Notes: a model not told the origin generated them from the sequence alone. A DNA stretch of 64,000 nt from Eutreptiella sp. 'Long Island Sound 2002' (GCA_964036045.1 OZ038383.1:93442086-93506085); one strand, 5' to 3'; counted from the first letter of the stretch, positions 44,399 through 55,799 are shown. Translations and numbers: made by a program.

Positions 44399-45658
44399 AT
44401 GGCGGCACTAGCAACCATATGGGCCGACAATTTGAAGGTTTGTGGCCCATTCGTTGTTTGTTAATTTTTGCGTTAATTTCTTAAGTGCTACGTTTAAGGT
44501 ATGGTGCTTGTTTGTTTTCCTTAATTTTTAGGTCGCTAGCATTAATTTCTCGAGATTAATTTTTAATTTTTGTACCGCTGCTCGAAATATCAAAGGTTAA
44601 GGGTTAATAATAATGTCGAAAAATTAAAGTAGTCGCCGGAAACATTCTTTCACATTTCTGTTTTCTTTTTTCTGTCCGTAGGTAATAGACGTCGTGGTCA
44701 ACGCGACGTATGCGAGGCCCATCCGGGTGAGCTGGCGAGAGGCCGAGGGATCGCAAGAAGTACCCGTGGGGTTCCTCCACCGCATCGTGGCCCGAGACCC
44801 ACCCTTGGGCCTTGCTCTCTTGCGCGGTCTCCATGACTGTGAGACCTCGCGTGGGATGAGCAGCGTTTGGGTGATGTCGCGTCACTTTCGGCCCAGCGAG
44901 TGGGCCTGGATGCAGGAAGTGGGGTATGCGGGGGGGGGGGGAGGAGGAGGGGTTGTGGGGGAGCATGGGAGTGGGTGGGGTGAGCGACGAGGAGGAGGAG
45001 GGGGGGGCGTCCACCACCATTGCGCGAACCCCCCCCCCAGCCAAGCCGCAACCCAACCCTCCCAACCCCCCTCAAAAAAACGTTCGAAAGAACGGTTCGC
45101 CTTCGAGCTTGGCTCGGACAGCGACGACGCGGCAATCCCCTGTAACAAAAAGCCCAAACACCCCCCCCCCCAACCACCACCGCACGGCCTACGAAGGCCG
45201 TCTCCGCCCCCAAACCCACCAACCCCCCCAAGACCGCCGCCGCCCATCCCCCCCCCCCGACCAAGACCGACACCCCCAAGGGTGCCGAGAAGAAGGACGA
45301 ACGTCCCGAGGATCCGATGGTCGGGACGGTCATCCACGTACCCTACCCCACCGGGGTAGAGAAGCGCACCGTCCGTGGTATCCACGGGCGGAAGTATGGT
45401 GCCGTTTGGGTGGAATACCCGGGCGGCACCACCCTCTACGAGGTGGCCCGGCCCCTCCTCTTCCCCACCCCCGAGGAGGCCGAGCGGTACCGGGACGAGG
45501 CCTGGTCTGGCAAGAAAAAGCCCAAACTCCCCGCCCCCACAAATGAAGGGACTAACCCCCCGAACCCTAACCCAACCACCGAACCCACTAACCCCGCTAA
45601 CCCCCCATCCGGACCCACGCAGACATGGGACCCCATTACATGGTCCCATGAAGTGTGA
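44399..45658 (+). CDS. Two-exon gene inside the TA element; C-terminal small-barrel-like domain
   Basis: Exon 1, 44,399-44,437 (MAALATIWADNLK), joins in phase 0 across a 244-bp GT-AG intron (gtttgt ... tctgtccgtag) to exon 2 at 44,682 (VIDVVVNATYARPIRVSWRE, VGFLHRIVARDPPLGLALLR, FRPSEWAWMQEVGYAGGG). Then come Gly, Asp/Glu and Pro-rich low-complexity linkers with a KKRSKERF basic patch and GSDSDD, and finally MVGTVIHVPYPTGVEKRTVR, KYGAVWVEYPGGTTLYEVAR, LLFPTPEEAERYRDEAW and a Pro/Asn tail to TGA 45,656. The frame slips once in a run of 11 C (45,161-45,171), and perhaps also at a run of 12 G (44,930-44,941); either real or a sequencing error. The C-terminal segment looks like a Tudor/SH3-type small beta domain, which is only an inference from its pattern. 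Confidence 0.6.
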
Positions 45659-45958
45659 GGGCCTACATAGGGACCCAATGGGCCACAATGTCCGTGGACA
45701 ACATGCGTAAACACACGCATGATGGATTACATGTTGTGTTGTGCCATTGTTAGGAGGGTTAATATTTGGGGAATACAGTTAATATTTCTGAGATTAATAT
45801 TGATGCTGGCGACCCCGGGGGGGGAATGACACCCAAGCCCGTAAGGCAACCCATGGGGGTCATAATTTTCACGGCAAACCCTCTAACCCCCCTTAAAAAA
45901 TTGAAACTTGAGATTGACGTGTTGATTTTTGGCCAAAATATTGAATATATTGGGTTTA

Positions 45959-45974
45959 ATTTCGGCCACTAGGG
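45959..45974 (-). repeat. Right terminal inverted repeat
   Basis: Exact reverse complement of 44,254-44,269, followed by TA and the satellite. Confidence 0.85.
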
Positions 45975-47560
45975 TAGCCACCCAGTCCACTTGCGTGCCA
46001 CCTCTGATTTTGCCTCTTGCTCTAAAGCCCAGGGGACCACTCCGTAGGTAGCAATTGTGTAGCCATCCGCCCCACTCGTGGGCCACCCTGAGTTTGTCCT
46101 TGCTCTTATGCGCAGGGGATATCCCAAACGGCAAGGATTATGTAGCCACCCGGCCTTTTGCGGGCCACCTCTGATTCTGTCCGCCGCTCTGAAGAGTTGC
46201 ACACCCCGCAAGCGGCAAGGGTTTTGTAGCCACCTGCATTCTTGCGGGCCACTCCTGATTTTGTCTCCCTCTCAAAAGGGTTAGGAAGCCCCTAGGCGGC
46301 AAGGGTTATGTAGCCACCAGACCCATTTGTGGGCCACACCTGATTTTGTTCCCCAAGCTAAAGCGATAGGAACCCCCAGGCTCCATGGGTTAGGTAGCCA
46401 CCCAATGCCCTTGTGGGCCACCCCTCATTTTGTCTCCCGCTTTGAAGCGTTGGGGACCACCAATGCGGCAGGGGTTATGAAGCCACCTTGCCCACTTATG
46501 GGCCACCTCTCGTTTTGTCCCCCTATTTGAAACAATTGGAACCTCTTTGCACCATGGGTTATGTAGCCACCCCGCCCACTTCTGGGCCACCTCCGATTTT
46601 GTCCCTCGCTTCGAACCGTTCCGGACCCCAAGGCGGCAGGCGTTATGTAGCCACACGGCCCACTTGTGGACCACCTCTGATTTTGTCCTCCGCTATGAAG
46701 CGGTAGGACCCCATAGGCGGTAAGGGTTATGTAGCCACCCGGCCCCCTTGTGGGCCACCTGTGATTGTGTCCCCCGCTCTAAACTATTGGGGACCCCAAG
46801 CCGGCACGGGGTATGTAGCCCGCTGGCGCACTTGTGGGCCACCTCTAATTTTCTTCCCCAATTTGAAGTGATACGAACCCCCTAGGTGCCTTGGTTATGT
46901 AGCCACCCGGCCCACTTATGGGCTAGCTTTGATCTTGTCCCCTACTCTAGAGCGTTGGGACCCCAATGCAGTAGGGGTTATGTAGCCACGCAGCCCACTT
47001 GTGGGCCACCTCTGATGTTGTGGCCCGCGCTTATACCTTTAGCACCCCCGAGGCGGCAAAGGTCATGTAGCCAAGCGGCCCACTTGTTGGGCACTTATGA
47101 ATTTGCCCTTCAATGTGAAGTGAAAGGAGCCCCGGGCTCCATGGGTTGTGTAGCCACCAAGCGCACTTTTTGGGCCACCTATGACCCCCCCCCCCCCCGG
47201 CCGCGCTTTGAAGCGGTAGGAACGCCTCAAGCCGCAAGGGTGATCTAGCCACCCGACCCACTTGTTTGCCACCTATGATCTTGTGCCTCGCTCTAAAACT
47301 TTGGCGACCCCCAAGGCGGCAGGGGTTATGTAGCCACCGGGCCCATTGGTGGGCCACTTCTTATTTTGTATCCCCCTCCGAAGCATTAGTAATCCCTAGG
47401 CAGCAGAGGATATGTACCTAGCTGGCCTACTTGGAGACAGCTTTTATTTTGTTCCCGAATATGAAGCAATAGGAAGGCCCGGGCTCCATGGGTTATGTAG
47501 CCACCCGGCCCACTTGTGGGCCATCTCCGATTTTGTCCACTGCTCACGCCCCCCCCCCCC
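45975..47560 (+). repeat. ~85-bp satellite, block 2
   Basis: Continues block 1 after the inserted element, about 18 units, with a poly-C run at 47,188 and another from 47,550. Confidence 0.95.
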
Positions 47561-47599
47561 CCCCCTCCTCAGTTTTGGCCGGGAAGTGCCTGACCATGG

Positions 47600-47745
47600 G
47601 CGCCGAAGTCGCCCTCAGGAAAGTTTGCTTGACTTAGTAGAGGGTGAAAAAATGGGTTTTCACCCCATGTGTCCATACTCAAAATACTCCGTCTTTTTTT
47701 AGGAGAACCCAATAGTGGATGAAACCAAATTGGACCAAATATGAA
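47600..47745 (+). repeat. Dispersed repeat copy (related to 25,770-25,995)
   Basis: Shares the catactcaaaa and gagaacccaata blocks and the tttt/cacccca dyad with the first copy. Confidence 0.5.
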
Positions 47746-47776
47746 TACCACCCCTGTGCAGAGGTATGTCAGAGAT

Positions 47777-47935
47777 GGGCCATACCCGAGTGGGTAAAGC
47801 AGTGCCTCTGCAACTGGAAGGTCCTAGGTTCAAACCCCAGTGGGGTCGGTCTGCAAGACTGCAAGCGGGACCAGGGACACCATGGGAAAATTTTGTTTTT
47901 GTTTCTTTTGCTTTTTTTTTTGCTTTGACTTTGTC
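47777..47935 (+). mobile_element. tRNA-Cys-like SINE
   Basis: The head (47,777-47,849) aligns with tRNA-Cys(GCA): an A-box-like gagtgggtaaagca, an anticodon region ctctgcaac with TGCA, and a perfect B box ggttcaaaccc at 47,827. The body is short and ends in T-rich runs (47,889-47,927), as expected for a Pol III-transcribed SINE. Acceptor-stem pairing is poor, so it is not a working tRNA. It sits between a dispersed repeat and resumed ~85-bp satellite. Confidence 0.5.
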
Positions 47936-48700
47936 CCCTATGTTGGGGATCCCAGAGAATGCAAGGGTGATATAGCATTTCCGCCCGCTTGTGGGCCTCC
48001 CAGAAGGCAGGGGTCAGGCATCCAATTCTGATTTTGTCCCCCTTTCTTTGGGATCCCCGAGATTGCGGGGCTTATGTAGCATTTCCACCCCTTTGTGGGC
48101 CCCGCCAATTCTGATTTTGTCCCCCATGTCTTTGGGGATCCCCCAGAATGCAGGGTTGATGTAGTGATGAGGACGTAATCTTATGACATATTCGTTAGGG
48201 TATGAAGCCTGCCCCCCCCCCCCCTTTTCTTGGCAGCCCCCCCCCTAGACCCAGCCCCCCCCCCCCCGCCCTGAAAGTGGTCCGAGAGTGGGAGTGAGTC
48301 GGTATATGGCCCGTTGCTACGGCTCCCCCGTGCCCCTGCTCTAAATGGGAACCCTAGGCGGCAAGGGTAATGTAGCCACGCGGCCCACGTGGCCTCAGCC
48401 CCCCCCCCCCCCGCTATGAAGCGGTGCGAATTCCAAGACGCTAAAGGTTATGTAGACACCCGTTCGGTTGTGGGCCACCTCTGATTTTGTCCCCCGCTCC
48501 AAAGCATTGGGACCCCAAGCCGGCTAGGGTTATGTAGCCCCCTGGCCCAATTGTTGGCCAACCGTGGTTTTGTCTCCCAATGTGAAGCAATAGGAACCCC
48601 AGGCTCCATGGGTTATGTAGCCGTCCGGCCCCTTTGTGGGCTCCCTCTGATTTTGTCCCCCACTCTAAAGCGTTGGGGACCCCACAAATGTACCACCGGT
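47936..48700 (+). repeat. ~85-bp satellite, degraded block
   Basis: Units are shortened and interrupted by poly-C tracts (48,210-48,224, 48,256-48,268, 48,398-48,411). The last units near 48,470-48,690 are closer to consensus. Confidence 0.8.
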
Positions 48701-48811
48701 GCCCAGCATAGAACATTGGAAGAGAGACCAATATTGTTCCGTTGCTGGTGGCAATTTTAGGAAATCTGTACCGACGTGCATGCGATATGCTTCGGTCCGC
48801 CGCTTGGAAGT

Positions 48812-48948
48812 TTTCGAAAACCCTTGGAAAGATGCTCGGAAGTTTTGGCAGCCAGATCGGCCCCCCAAAACGCAACAGATTTCGGTAGGAATGTTCCATG
48901 GACTTCCCAGCCGACCGTGCCAGGGGAGCTCGGAAGAAATTTTTTAGC
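48812..48948 (+). repeat. Dispersed repeat (GATGCTCGGAAGTTTTGGCA family), copy 1
   Basis: gatgctcggaagttttggca, gccagatcgg, cgcaac, ggtaggaatgttccatggac and ttcccagccgaccgtgcc are shared with 53,041-53,178. Confidence 0.85.
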
Positions 48949-48949
48949 C

Positions 48950-49270
48950 CGAACCCAGTGGAACTTTGGTTGGATGCTTGGTGCCTACCTTACCTGCAAG
49001 ATGCCATGGAGAACAGTACGTTGAAGCTAATGTTTGTCTACCCTTGGTCTTTGCCTACAAAATTGCATGCAGAACACTGTGCTCAAGCTTATGATTGCTT
49101 CCCCTTTGAGCTCCTTTGTGAATTTGCACTTTTGGTGTTGACATGTGCAATGCCAGTTTGGTCCTTGGTGCCTGCTTTGCCTACAAACTTGCATGGAGAA
49201 CACTGTACTCAAGCTTATGACTGTTTGCCCTTTGTGCCTTGTGAAGCTTTGTGCCTGCTTGGGTGGTTTT
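48950..49270 (+). repeat. Imperfect ~66-bp and ~130-bp tandem repeats
   Basis: Units contain ttgcctacaaa, ttgcatg(c/g)agaacactgt and ctcaagcttatgactg. The 200-codon frame at 48,898-49,500 runs through them with Cys/Leu/Pro-rich text, and I do not accept it as a gene. Confidence 0.7.
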
Positions 49271-49573
49271 CTTTTTGCATATGTGTCGCTTTTTCACCTT
49301 GGCCCCTTGCCCAGATCACTTTTTGTCACCTGTGTCCTATGTCCTGTGTCCACTTTCAAATGCACACTCTGTGGATCTCAACTCATGTCACTCAACCCTC
49401 TAATCACCTGTGTGCACTGGAAGGGCACGCATACGTGTCAGTACATCCCCTGGGATTCCAATGTGCCCAGGCACATCCGAGTTGCATAGGTCAGAGGTGA
49501 ATTCATTCGCTATATCAGGATCTGCAGCCACCCACATCCGTACCAGGTATGATGTAGCAGACTGGTCTTAGCG
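49271..49573. other. Unique sequence, no feature seen
   Basis: Short tg/cc-rich sequence without a supportable frame. Confidence 0.3.
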
Positions 49574-50212
49574 TTGCGCTGGCTTAACTACCCGTTGGAG
49601 GTAATCCAGTCTAAACACATCCCGTGGGGTGAAAGAAACAGGTTCAGGACGCTGAGACGTGATCTTGTGCCCTCTAGGGTGGCTATGTCGTTGTCCCAAT
49701 TTGAAATGATGAGTTCCAGGCATAATGGTGTGATGGGAGGTGGGCGGGAACCTTTTGGACAGGTGCATGGATTTTGCCCCCCCCCCCCCCCGCAATATCA
49801 GACTTGTGCTCCGCCCCCTACATCAGACAGGGGGGGCGGAACCCATGAGGGAAACCAGGCACCCACAGCCCATAGTGAACCCCCACGGTCTCGTGAAGGG
49901 AGGTTTAGGGTAACAGGCAGACCCTGCTCCTGCCCAGGCCCCTGCTCCCGCCCCTGCTCTTGCCCATACCCATGCCCCTGCCCCTGCCCCAGCACCTCCC
50001 TTTGCAGGTATGTGTGGTATGTGTCGGGAACAAGGGCCATGCGGTGGGGCCATCCGCCCGCCTTTCGGGAATCAAGGGCCCTGCGCCCGGCCGTTTGTGG
50101 GATCCTGCAGCTGTCAAAGGCCTTGCACCTCCCTCTAGGGCAGGGCCAGGGCCAGGGGCCACCAGGGCTATGGGCCCGTCCTTGTTTGGAATTAAGTAAA
50201 TTGGGTAAGTAG
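49574..50212 (+). CDS. Weak candidate coding segment
   Basis: A 212-codon frame. The first 60 codons (PLEVIQSKHIPWGERNRFRT, LVPSRVAMSLSQFEMM) are protein-like. After the poly-C at 49,780-49,792 it becomes Pro/Cys/Arg-rich text from a cctgcc repeat, so only the first part is credible. No family or splice evidence; the start is arbitrary. Confidence 0.22.
   Translation: MRWLNYPLEVIQSKHIPWGERNRFRTLRRDLVPSRVAMSLSQFEMMSSRHNGVMGGGREPFGQVHGFCPPPPPQYQTCAPPPTSDRGGGTHEGNQAPTAHSEPPRSREGRFRVTGRPCSCPGPCSRPCSCPYPCPCPCPSTSLCRYVWYVSGTRAMRWGHPPAFRESRALRPAVCGILQLSKALHLPLGQGQGQGPPGLWARPCLELSKLGK
49918..49995. repeat. (CCTGCC)n hexanucleotide repeat
   Basis: Imperfect cctgctcctgcccaggcccc-like units. Confidence 0.8.
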
Positions 50213-50499
50213 TTACTACCAGGGCCGTGGGCCCGTCCTCCCGTTGGCAGTTTGTGGTGTAATTACCGTGCCAATCCTAATTATTTGCGGAAATAATTAA
50301 TTCCCGGTCCAACGAGTTGTTTTGCCGCAAAAAAAAAACACAAAAAAATATTAATTTTTGGCTTTCTGCCCTTCGCAAAAATGGGTTCCGAAAAAAATCG
50401 CAATTTTTTTTTTGCCCCTACCCCCCTTTGCAGAAATACCACAATTGCGGGACGGATGATGTGTTTGCCCCGCTGCTTGTTGCCCCACCCCATGCTTGC
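50213..50499. other. AT-rich spacer
   Basis: A-runs and T-runs (50,328-50,350, 50,404-50,412). No gene. Confidence 0.35.
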
Positions 50500-50715
50500 A
50501 TTTTGATGTTGCTGTGCCCCAAAGGAGATAATGGGGCTAGTTTTGTCCAGCTGGGGTCCATCGTTATTTGAATTTGGATATTGGTGTGCCCCAAAGCAGA
50601 TAAGGGGGCTAGTTCTCGCAAACCCGGATACTTGCATTTTGATGTTGCTGTGCCCCAAAGCAGATAATGGGGCTAGTTCTGTGCAGCTGGGGTCCATCGT
50701 TATTTGATTCTGGTT
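50500..50715 (+). repeat. ~65-bp tandem repeat, about 3 units
   Basis: tgttgctgtgccccaaagcagataatggggctag and gctggggtccatcgttatttg recur at ~65- and ~130-bp spacing; the middle unit is a variant. Confidence 0.8.
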
Positions 50716-51019
50716 GTTGAGAGGTAAAAAGGAGTAAACCCGCGGGCCGAGGGTTTCTCCTGGGGGGAAGACAGGCCCACTCGCCCAAACCAAGGTAAAC
50801 AAAACGCAACCACAGGGGTAGCTCGCCAGGCTGTGCGCGCGTAGGTGGTGTTAGAACCCCTTGGGTTCTGGACCACCCCGGGGTCCTAACCAAGGGTCTT
50901 GTCCCCCAGGCGGGTTCGCTCACACCTTGCGGTAACCACACCTTGTTGCTTGCTTTACCAGAATAAACAACTGCCACTCGCTCAGTGTCAGTTCCTCATA
51001 GTATTAAGACTAGGCCACT
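50716..51019. other. Unique sequence with AATAAA
   Basis: A polyadenylation-like aataaac at 50,963 and a tggttctgga dyad near 50,868. It could be the end of an old retroelement but shows no paired LTR. No gene. Confidence 0.3.
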
Positions 51020-52290
51020 GCTTGCTCACAACTCCAAAGTGAGCTCGACTATCCGCCCCCCTACAGGGGCCCACTATTTCAGATTTTCACAACTAGGGGC
51101 TCTATGTAAAGCCTGAACCACCAGCTTTCACCACAACCTTGTTTTGTGGAATTTTACCACACCATCACAGAATTAGAACGCTCCAAAGTGAGCTCGACTA
51201 TCCGCCCCACTACAGGGGCCCACTTTTTCAGATTTTCACAACCAGGGGTTCTATGTAAAGCCCCAACCACCAGCTTTCATCAGAACTTTGTTTTGTGGAA
51301 TTTTACCACACCATCACAGAATTGCAAGGCTCCAAAGTGAGCTCGACTATCCGCCCCCCTACAGGGGCCCACTGTTTCAGATTTTCCCAACTAGGGGCTC
51401 TATGTAAAGCCCCAACCACCAGCTTTCATCAGAACCTTGTTTTGTGGAATTTTATTACACCATCACAGAATTAGAAGGCTCCAAAGTGAGCTTGACTATC
51501 CGCCCCCCTACAGGGGCCCACTGTTTCAGATTTTCCCAACCAGGGGCTCTATGTAAAGCCCCAACCACCAGCTTTCACCACAAATTTGTTTTGTGGAATT
51601 TTACCACACCATCACAGAATTGCAAGGCTCCAAAGTGAGCACGACTATCCGCCCCCCCCCCCCCCCTACAGGGGCCCACTGTTTCACATTTTCACAACCA
51701 GGGGTTCTATGTAAAGCCCCAACCACCAGCTTTCATCAGAACCTTGTTTTGTGGAATTTTACCACACCATCACAGAAGTAGAAGGCTCCAAAGTGAGCTT
51801 GACTATCCGCCCCCCTACAGGGGCCCACTGTTTCACATTTTCCCAACTAGGGGCTCTATGTAAGGCCCCAACCACCAGCTTTCATCAGAACTTTGTTGTG
51901 TGGAATTTTACCACACCATCACAGAATTAGAAGACTCCAAAGTGAGCTCGACTATCCGCCCCCGTACAAGGGCCCACTGTTTCAGATTTTCACAACTAGG
52001 GGCTCTATGTAAAGCCCCAACCACCAGCTTTCATCAGAACCTTGTTTTGTGGAATTTTACCACACCATCACAGAATTACAAGGCTCCAAAGTGAGCTCGA
52101 CTATCCGGCCCCCCTACAGGGGCCCACTGTTTCAGATTTTCACAACCAGGGGCTCTATGTAAAGCCCCAACCAGCTTTCATCAGAACCTTGTTTTGTGGA
52201 ATTTTACCACACCATCACAGAATTAGAAGACTCCAAAGTGAGCTCGACTATCCGCCCCCCTACAAGGGCCCACTGTTTCAGATTTTCCCA
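51020..52290 (+). repeat. ~150-bp tandem repeat, about 8.5 copies
   Basis: The ctccaaagtgagctcgacta landmark recurs near 51,031, 51,181, 51,331, 51,480, 51,628, 51,787, 51,937, 52,085 and 52,231. Units hold cccctacaggggcccactg and ggaattttaccacaccatca. Recurrent 64-codon frames are repeat products. Confidence 0.95.
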
Positions 52291-52870
52291 ACCCTCTCCC
52301 ATCCTCTCCCACCCTCTCCCAACCCTCTCCCACCCTCTCCCAACCCTCTCTCACCCTCTCCCAACCCTCTCCCAACCCTCTCCCATCCGCTCCCAACCCT
52401 CTCCCACCCTCTCTCAACCCTCTCCCACCCTCTCCCAACCCTCTGCCACCCTCTCCCACCCTCTCCCAACCCTCTCCCACCCTCTCCCAACCCTCTTCCA
52501 CCCTCTTCCAACCCTCTCCCACCCTCTGCCAAACCTCTCCCACCCTGTGCCAACCCTCTCGCAACCCTCTCCCACCCTCTCCCAACCCTCTCCCACCATC
52601 CCCCACCCACCCGCTCCCAATCCTCTCCCAACCCTCTCCCAACCCTCTCTCAACCCTCTACCACCCTCTCCCAACCTTCTCCCACCCTCTCCCAACCCTC
52701 TCCCAACTCTCTCCCACCCTCTCCCAACCCTCTCCCACCCTCTCCCAACCCTCTCCCACCCTCTCCCAACCCTCTCCCACCCTCTCCCAACCCTCTCCCA
52801 CCCTCTCCCAACCCTCTCCCACCCTCTCCCAACCCTCTCCCACGCTCCCCCAACCCTCTCCCAACCCTGC
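52291..52870. repeat. 21-bp CT-rich satellite (caccctctcccaaccctct)
   Basis: About 28 units, starting inside an unfinished 150-bp unit. The period is a multiple of three, so long Pro/Leu/Thr-rich plus frames and Gly/Glu/Arg-rich minus frames (up to 291 codons) are open through it. I discount them. Confidence 0.95.
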
Positions 52871-53040
52871 TGAGGAACGGGGCTTTCATGTGTACAGGGC
52901 GTTGTCTTGCCCCCTGAACATTCACATTTCAAGCTCAAGTGAACAGTCATGCTTGTCTTTTTGTGTGTTTCTTTGCTGAGGTCTGGGATTTGGGAACCAA
53001 CAACGGTGTAGTTCATTGTACAAAAAACCAATGGAAAAAC

Positions 53041-53178
53041 GCCTGGAAGTTTTTGAAATCCCCGGAAAAGATGCTCGGAAGTTTTGGCAGCCAGATCGGG
53101 TCCCAAAACGCAACCGATATCGGTAGGAATGTTCCATGGACTTCCCAGCCGACCGTGCCGGTGGAGCTCGGAAGAAAT
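53041..53178 (+). repeat. Dispersed repeat (GATGCTCGGAAGTTTTGGCA family), copy 2
   Basis: Near-identical to 48,812-48,948 across about 137 bp. It continues into gctcggacttcccaa, which is not in copy 1. Confidence 0.85.
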
Positions 53179-53319
53179 TTTGGCTCGGACTTCCCAAATC
53201 AACCCTGCAATATGAGTCCCATTTGCTGAGCATAAATGCTGAGCATCCCCAAATATCCTGAGCAATATGCTCAGCTTTTTCGTGCCATTTTTTACCTTCT
53301 ATGCTGTGCGTTCCAGCAC

Positions 53320-55795
53320 CATGTGACGGTGGGAGGGGTTATGTAGCCCCGCTTGTGGGCCTCCTCTAATTTTGTCCCCCGCTCTGAAGTGGTAGGAGCC
53401 CCTTAGGCCGCAAGGGTTGTGTTGCCACCTGGCCCTTTTTTGGGCCACCTACGACGTTGTGCCCCGCTCTGAAACTTTGGCGACCCCCAAGGCGGTAGGG
53501 GTTATGTAGCCACCGGGCTCACTTGTGGGCCTCTGATTTTGTCCCCCGCTCCGAAGCGGTAGGAACCCCCCAGGCTGCTCGGGTTATGTAGCCACCCGGC
53601 CCACTTTTGGGGCATATACGATGTTATCCCCCACTCCGAAAATTTGCCATCTCCAAGGTAGCATGAGTTATGTGGCCAGGGGGCCCACTGTGGGCCACTT
53701 CTGATTTTGTCCCCCGCCCCGAAGCGTTAGCAATCCCCTGGCCGTAGGGGATATGCAACTGGCTGGACTACTTGGGGGGCAACTTTGATTTTGTCCCCAA
53801 TCGGAATCGAATGACACCCGAGGCTCCATGGCTTATGTAGCCACCCAGCCCACTTCTCGGCCAAGTCTGATTTTGTCCCACGCTTTCACGCGTTACGGCC
53901 CCCAAGGTGGCAAGGATTATGTAGCCAGCCGACCCGCTTGTGGGCCACCTCTCATTTTGTCCCCCGCTCTAAATCGGGACCCCAGGCGGCAAGGGTTCTG
54001 TAGCCACACGGCCCGCTTGTGCGCCACCTGTGATTGTTTCCGCTGCTATGAAGCAGTAGGAATCCCAGGGTGGTAAGGGTTATGTAGACACCCGGCCCTC
54101 TTGTGGGCAACCTCTGATTCTGTCCCCCGCTCTGAAGCGTCGGGGATCCCAAGCCGGCAGGGGTTATGTAGCCACCCGGCCCGCTTGTGGGCCACTTGTT
54201 ATTTTGTCCCCCGTCCCGAAGCGTTAGGAATTCCGAAGCGGCAGGGGATATGTAGCTGGTTGGCCTACTTATGGGCCTCCTTTGATTTTCCCCGCCAATC
54301 TGAAGCGATAGGAATCCCCAGACTCCATGGGTCATGTAGCCACCTGCCCCACTTGTTGGCCCACACACCCCTGATTTGGTCCCCCGCTCTGAAGCGTTGG
54401 GGACCCCAAGGCAGCAGGGGTTATGCAATGTTGCCACCCGTACCCGCTTATAGGCCACTTCTGTTTTTGTCCCGTGCTCTTATGCGTTCGGCAATCCCCC
54501 CTTTTAGCTTTTTGTAGCCACCCGGCATCCTTGTGGGCCACCTCTCATTTTGCCCCCCACTGTGAAGCGGTACGGACCCCTTGGGGGCAAGGGTTATGTA
54601 GCCACCCTGCCCACTCTCGGGGCCACCTCTGTTTTTGTCCCCAGCCCGGAAGCCTTGGGGACCCCCGAGGCGGTAAGGGTTATGTTGCTAACTGGCCCAC
54701 TTGTGGGCCACTTCTGATGTTGTTCCCCGCTCTGATGCGCTTGGGCGCCCCAAGTGGTAGGGGTCTTGTTGCCACCCGGCCCACATGTGGGCCACGTTTT
54801 TGCACCCGCTCTAAAGCGTTCGCCACCCGCGAGGCAGTAGGGGTTATGCAGCCAATGGGCCCACGTGTGGGTTACCTCTCATTTTCTCATATGCTTTGAA
54901 GCCTTGGTGACCCCCCATGTGGCAAGGGTTATGTAGAGACCGGGCCCACTTGTGGCCTTCTTTGCTTTTGTCGCCTGCTATGAAGCGTTCGGGACCCCCT
55001 AGGCGGCAGGGGTTATGTCCACTTTTGTCCACTTCAATCCACTTCTCTGTGACCTCTGATTACGTCCCCCGCTTTGAAGCGTTGGGTGCCCCTCTGTTGG
55101 CGAGTGTTATGTAGCCACCCGGCCCACTTGTGGGCCACTTGCACTTTTGTCCCGCTCTCGGAGGCGGTAGGAACCCCCTAGTGGTTAAGGGTTATGTAGC
55201 CACCTGGCACACTAGGCCACCTCTAGTTTTGTCACCCGCTCTGACACCTTGGGGACCTCCAAGGCGTCAGGGATTATGTTCCCACCTGGGTAACTTGTGG
55301 GCCACCTCTGACTTTGTCCCCCACTCTTATGCGTTTGGGACCTCCCGGGCGGCAGGGGTTATGTAGCCACCCGACCTCCTTGTGAGCCACATTTGATCTT
55401 GTCACCCGGTCTTAAGCGTTGGGGACCCCGTGGGCGGCAAAAGCTTATGTCGCCACCCGTTCTCCTTGTGAGCCACTTCTGATCCCCCCCCCCTCCCCTC
55501 TGAAGCATTGCGGACTCCCCGGGTGGGAGGGGCTTTGTAGCCACCCAAGCTCCTTTTGGGCCACTTCAGATTTTGATCCCCACTCCAAAGCGTTAGCAAC
55601 TCTCTAGGCGGCAAGGGTTATCTAGCCACCCGGCCCACTTGTGGGCCACGTATGATTTTGTCCCCCGCTATGAAGCGTTAGGAACCATCAGGAGGCACGG
55701 GTTGCGTGGCCACCTGGCCCACTTGTGGGCCACCTCTTATTTTGTTGCTTGCTCTTATGCATTTGGGACCCTCCCCAGGTGGTAGGAGGTTTGCA
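53320..55795 (+). repeat. ~85-bp satellite, block 3
   Basis: About 29 diverged units with the same landmarks as blocks 1 and 2, for example gtagccacccggcccacttg and attttgtcccccgctctgaa. No gene. Confidence 0.95.
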
Positions 55796-55799
55796 GCCA

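Larger units (their letters stand above)
44254..45974 (+). mobile_element. TA-flanked DNA element with inverted termini and a spliced gene
   Basis: The ends CCCTAGTGGCCGAAAT (44,254-44,269) and its exact reverse complement (45,959-45,974) face inward. Outside lie TA on both sides, and the flanks are two halves of one ~85-bp satellite unit (ttatgta | tagccaccc; uninterrupted units read ttatgtagccaccc), so insertion duplicated or targeted TA. Total 1,721 bp, AT-rich margins and a GC-rich gene between them. TA targeting is typical of Tc1/mariner and several other DDE superfamilies, but the encoded protein is not a transposase I recognise, so this may be a non-autonomous carrier or a new family. 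Confidence 0.82.

Noticed and set aside
48898-49500. 200-codon ORF
   Set aside because: Runs through dispersed and ~66-bp tandem repeats. Composition (Cys/Leu/Pro) fits repeat translation.
50716-51019. LTR of a retrotransposon
   Set aside because: An AATAAA and compact GC-rich leader are suggestive, but no second copy, TG...CA ends or primer-binding site could be found.
51020-52290. CRISPR-like or gene-duplicate array
   Set aside because: Head-to-tail 150-bp units with no unique spacers; frames do not form one protein.
52042-53265. Long Pro/Leu-rich plus ORFs and Gly/Glu-rich minus ORFs
   Set aside because: Their length comes from the 21-bp repeat, whose period is a multiple of three. Only the junctions with flanking sequence are non-repetitive.
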